A stretch of DNA of 8,262 nucleotides, taken from Acidimangrovimonas sp. (GTDB lineage Bacteria > Pseudomonadota > Alphaproteobacteria > Rhodobacterales > Rhodobacteraceae). The position numbers were made by a program, and so were the translations under genes. The DNA lies in assembly GCA_030147905.1 (NCBI GenBank), contig JASBUM010000058.1, forward strand, positions 1 through 8,262, in the 5' to 3' direction. Shown here one piece after another: positions 6,428-8,262 of this stretch (its first letter is position 1; every line of letters begins with the position of its first letter). The notes beneath the pieces are model-generated. The model worked only from the letters and a program-made list of their open reading frames with translations, was not told the DNA's origin and did not search any database.

Positions 6428-6631
6428 TTACGACTGCTGGTTGCTACCGGATCCGAAGTCGCGCAGCAGCGCGACCTTGGCGCCATCGATCACCACCTTG
6501 CCCGCATGTTCGAAGTTAACAGTAATCCGGGATCCGATGCGCGACTGAACCTGCCCCAGGCCCCAGTCCGGCCTTCCGGGATGACGTACCAGCATCCCCG
6601 GCTCGAGGGTGGCGTTGATTCCCTGCATCAT
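6428..6631 (-). CDS. DUF3553 family small protein
   Basis: A 67-residue protein matching the DUF3553 family as I recall it. LEPGMLVRHPGRPDWGLGQVQS (positions 9-30) is followed by RITVNFEHAGKVVIDG (35-50). The pattern of short beta strands suggests a small SH3- or Tudor-like barrel, comparable to the domain in CarD/UvrD-type proteins that reads 'VxHxxxGxGxV', but that comparison is only my inference. No membrane segment, signal or catalytic motif is visible. Two adjacent ATGs exist (6631 and 6628); AAGGGGG lies just upstream and suits either, while an earlier ATG at 6658 falls inside the opposing gene and is not supported. It is divergent from chpT with a 25-bp gap, and its stop is 103 bp before olsB. 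The function is unknown. Confidence 0.85.
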   Translation of the reverse strand: MMQGINATLEPGMLVRHPGRPDWGLGQVQSRIGSRITVNFEHAGKVVIDGAKVALLRDFGSGSNQQS

Positions 6632-6656
6632 GGTCCCCCTTGTAAAGGCCCGCACC

Positions 6657-7259
6657 ATGCATGACCGCCCTGACCTGACCGCCCTGCTGGGTTCGCGAAT
6701 CTGTCACGACCTTATCAGCCCGATCGGTGCCATCAGCAATGGGGTGGAACTGATGATGATGTCCGATGGCTCGGCCGCGGCCGAGCTTGAACTCGTGGCG
6801 CAAAGCGTCGCCAGCGCCAATGCCCGCATCCGGTTCTTCCGCGTGGCCTTCGGCGTCGCCGGCGACGTGCAGCGCATCGGCCACCACGAGATCCGCGCCA
6901 TCCTAAAGGACCTTCACCGGACCGCCCGGGTTACGGTCAGATGGGAAACCGATGAAGATCTGCTACGTGCCGAGGCGAAGCTGGCCTTCCTCTTGCTGAT
7001 GTGCCTCGAAAGCGCGATGCCCTTCGGCGGCGCGATCGCGATCACGCGCGAGGATGGAACGTGGCGGCTGCATGGCACCGCCGGGCGCTGGCGGATCGAG
7101 GAACCGCTGTGGCAGGGCCTTGCAGGCGGCGTCGACACCGAGACACCCCCGCCGGCCGCGTCCGAGATCCATTTCGTTCTTGCCGCGCAGGCCGCTGCTC
7201 TTCTCCACCGCAGGCCGAGCGTGACACGCGAAGACGGCGCACTGACCGTCACCTGCTGA
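6657..7259 (+). CDS. chpT: Histidine phosphotransferase, ChpT family
   Basis: A 200-residue protein resembling ChpT, the dimeric phosphotransferase that in alphaproteobacteria passes phosphate from the hybrid kinase CckA to CtrA and CpdR. The dimerisation/phosphotransfer helix is clear: LLGSRICHDLISPIGAISNG at 10-29, with H17 as the phospho-accepting residue and a kinase-like HD pair. The second half (about 75-200) fits the degenerate ATPase-like fold; no N-box or DxGxG glycine motifs are seen, as expected for ChpT, which does not bind ATP. The start ATG at 6657 has AAAGG eight bases ahead; an in-frame ATG at 6609 lies within the opposite gene and is not needed. In relatives this relay affects motility, gene transfer agents and cell cycle; those roles are not visible here. 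The gene is monocistronic, since proA converges on it. Confidence 0.88.
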   Translation: MHDRPDLTALLGSRICHDLISPIGAISNGVELMMMSDGSAAAELELVAQSVASANARIRFFRVAFGVAGDVQRIGHHEIRAILKDLHRTARVTVRWETDEDLLRAEAKLAFLLLMCLESAMPFGGAIAITREDGTWRLHGTAGRWRIEEPLWQGLAGGVDTETPPPAASEIHFVLAAQAAALLHRRPSVTREDGALTVTC

Positions 7260-7274
7260 GACCCTCGGCAGGAG

Positions 7275-7312
7275 GCCCGCCGGGCGGCCGGTCGCGGGCG
7301 GCAAGCCGCCCG
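7275..7312. terminator. Two GC-rich hairpins between convergent chpT and proA
   Basis: The 54-bp gap between the two stops holds GCCCG-C-CGGGC (7275-7285) and, more strongly, CGGGCGG-CAAG-CCGCCCG (7295-7312), a perfect 7-bp stem with a 4-base loop. The second sits immediately after the proA stop and 35 bp after the chpT stop. Neither strand has a real T-run (plus strand: TT only), so a two-way transcription stop or 3'-end protection is plausible but unproven. Confidence 0.5.
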
Positions 7313-7313
7313 T

Positions 7314-8262
7314 TCAGGGCCGCACCGCGCCCTCTCCGGTGACCAGATACTTGAAACTCGTCAGCTGTTCGGCCCCCACGGGCCCGCGGGCATGCAGCTT
7401 GCCGGTCGCGATCCCAATTTCGGCGCCCATCCCGAATTCACCGCCATCGGCGAACTGGGTCGAGGCATTGCGCATCAGGATCGCGGAATCGAGCCCGGCG
7501 AAGAACCTTCCGCCGATTTCGTCATCCTCGGTTATGATGGCGTCGGTATGCCCGGATCCGTAACGCCGGATATGGGCCATCGCCTCATCCACGCCGTCGA
7601 CCACCCGCGCCGCGATATCCATGTCCAGATATTCGCGGCCCCAGTCCCCTTCGCCTGCCGGCACCGTGCCCGGAAGGTCAGCCAGCCCCGGCCCCGCGCG
7701 CACCCGCACGCCGGCCGCCACCAGCGCCGCGATCAGCTCGCGCCCGAGCCCCGCCAGCAGCGGCGCATCGATCAGCAGGCATTCGGCGGCACCACAGATC
7801 CCCGGACGCCGCGTCTTGGCATTGAGCACGACTGCCAGCGCCTTCGCCGCATCGGCGGTGCGGTCGACATAGATGTGCACGATACCCTCGAGATGGGCGA
7901 AAACCGGCACCCGCGCCTCGCGCTGAACCAGTCCCACCAGTCCCTTTCCGCCGCGCGGCACGATCACGTCGATATGCTCCACCATCCGCAGCATCTGCGC
8001 CACTGCCGCGCGATCGCGCGTGGGCACCAGCTGTATGGCGGCTTCCGGCAGGCCGGCTTCGCGCAGGCCGGAGACCAGGCATTCGTGCAGAACCGCGCTC
8101 GAATGGAAGCTTTCCGAACCGCCGCGCAGGATCACCGCATTGCCGGCCTTGAGACACAGTGCGCCGGCATCCGCGGTCACGTTGGGGCGGCTCTCGAAGA
8201 TGACCCCGATCACCCCGAGAGGTGTCCGCACCCGCTCGATCCTCAGCCCCGAGGGCATGGTC
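7314..8262 (-). CDS. proA: Gamma-glutamyl phosphate reductase, N-terminal part beyond window edge
   Basis: NADPH-dependent reductase of the aldehyde dehydrogenase superfamily that turns gamma-glutamyl phosphate into glutamate-5-semialdehyde, the second step of proline synthesis. The frame is open to the right edge; the family is about 420 residues and roughly the last 315 are visible, so the ATG at 8258 is internal (Met within the usual [17 protein letters not shown] segment). Visible motifs counted from that Met: [20 protein letters not shown] (21-40), VILRGGSE (42-49), VPRGGKGLV (100-108), [11 protein letters not shown] (122-132) and [10 protein letters not shown] (146-155), whose Cys (codon 7794-7796) is the catalytic thiol. 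[10 protein letters not shown] (232-241) and the [17 protein letters not shown] block (266-282) complete the C-terminus. proB is the likely neighbour outside the window. The identification is firm. Confidence 0.97.
   Translation of the reverse strand, partial: TMPSGLRIERVRTPLGVIGVIFESRPNVTADAGALCLKAGNAVILRGGSESFHSSAVLHECLVSGLREAGLPEAAIQLVPTRDRAAVAQMLRMVEHIDVIVPRGGKGLVGLVQREARVPVFAHLEGIVHIYVDRTADAAKALAVVLNAKTRRPGICGAAECLLIDAPLLAGLGRELIAALVAAGVRVRAGPGLADLPGTVPAGEGDWGREYLDMDIAARVVDGVDEAMAHIRRYGSGHTDAIITEDDEIGGRFFAGLDSAILMRNASTQFADGGEFGMGAEIGIATGKLHARGPVGAEQLTSFKYLVTGEGAVRP

Noticed and set aside
5392..6519. Plus-strand open frame of 375 codons opposite olsB and olsA
   Set aside because: It is antisense to two well-recognised acyltransferases and has no motif of its own.

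Overview
The window is GC-rich, tightly packed chromosomal DNA whose genes read like an alphaproteobacterium of the Rhodobacteraceae (Rhodobacter/Rhodovulum/Ruegeria-like). This rests on the COX15-type heme A synthase, the ChpT histidine phosphotransferase, the olsB-olsA ornithine-lipid pair, the DUF3553 protein and the gene style. The assignment is by protein recognition, not by a search. There is no sign of mobile DNA, CRISPR, rRNA or tRNA.

Layout from left to right. (1) A minus-strand operon, trmJ (2592-3368), ctaA (1390-2544) and an M32 metallocarboxypeptidase (from 1393 leftward off the window). The ctaA stop and the carboxypeptidase start overlap as ATGA. (2) A 147-bp divergent promoter region (3369-3515), then a plus-strand gene (3516-4145) for a ThiE-fold protein in which most residues needed for thiamine-phosphate synthesis appear replaced. 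(3) A 488-bp convergent gap (4146-4633) without a credible gene. It holds an AT-rich motif, a hairpin just after the ThiE-like gene and a probable terminator for the next operon. (4) A minus-strand pair olsB (5539-6324) and olsA (4634-5539) overlapping as TGATG, giving a two-step route from ornithine to ornithine lipid. (5) A small DUF3553 gene (minus, 6428-6631) only 25 bp from the divergent chpT (plus, 6657-7259). (6) proA (minus), convergent with chpT and entering from the right edge with its N-terminal part missing.

Functionally this is mainly housekeeping: tRNA wobble-region methylation, heme A for cytochrome oxidase, peptide turnover, membrane lipid synthesis, a phosphorelay shuttle of the CckA-ChpT-CtrA type, and proline synthesis. 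I see no convincing new multi-gene system. The best leads are the ThiE-like protein that looks unable to do the ThiE reaction, the AT-rich motif in the convergent gap, and the unusually close chpT/DUF3553 arrangement.
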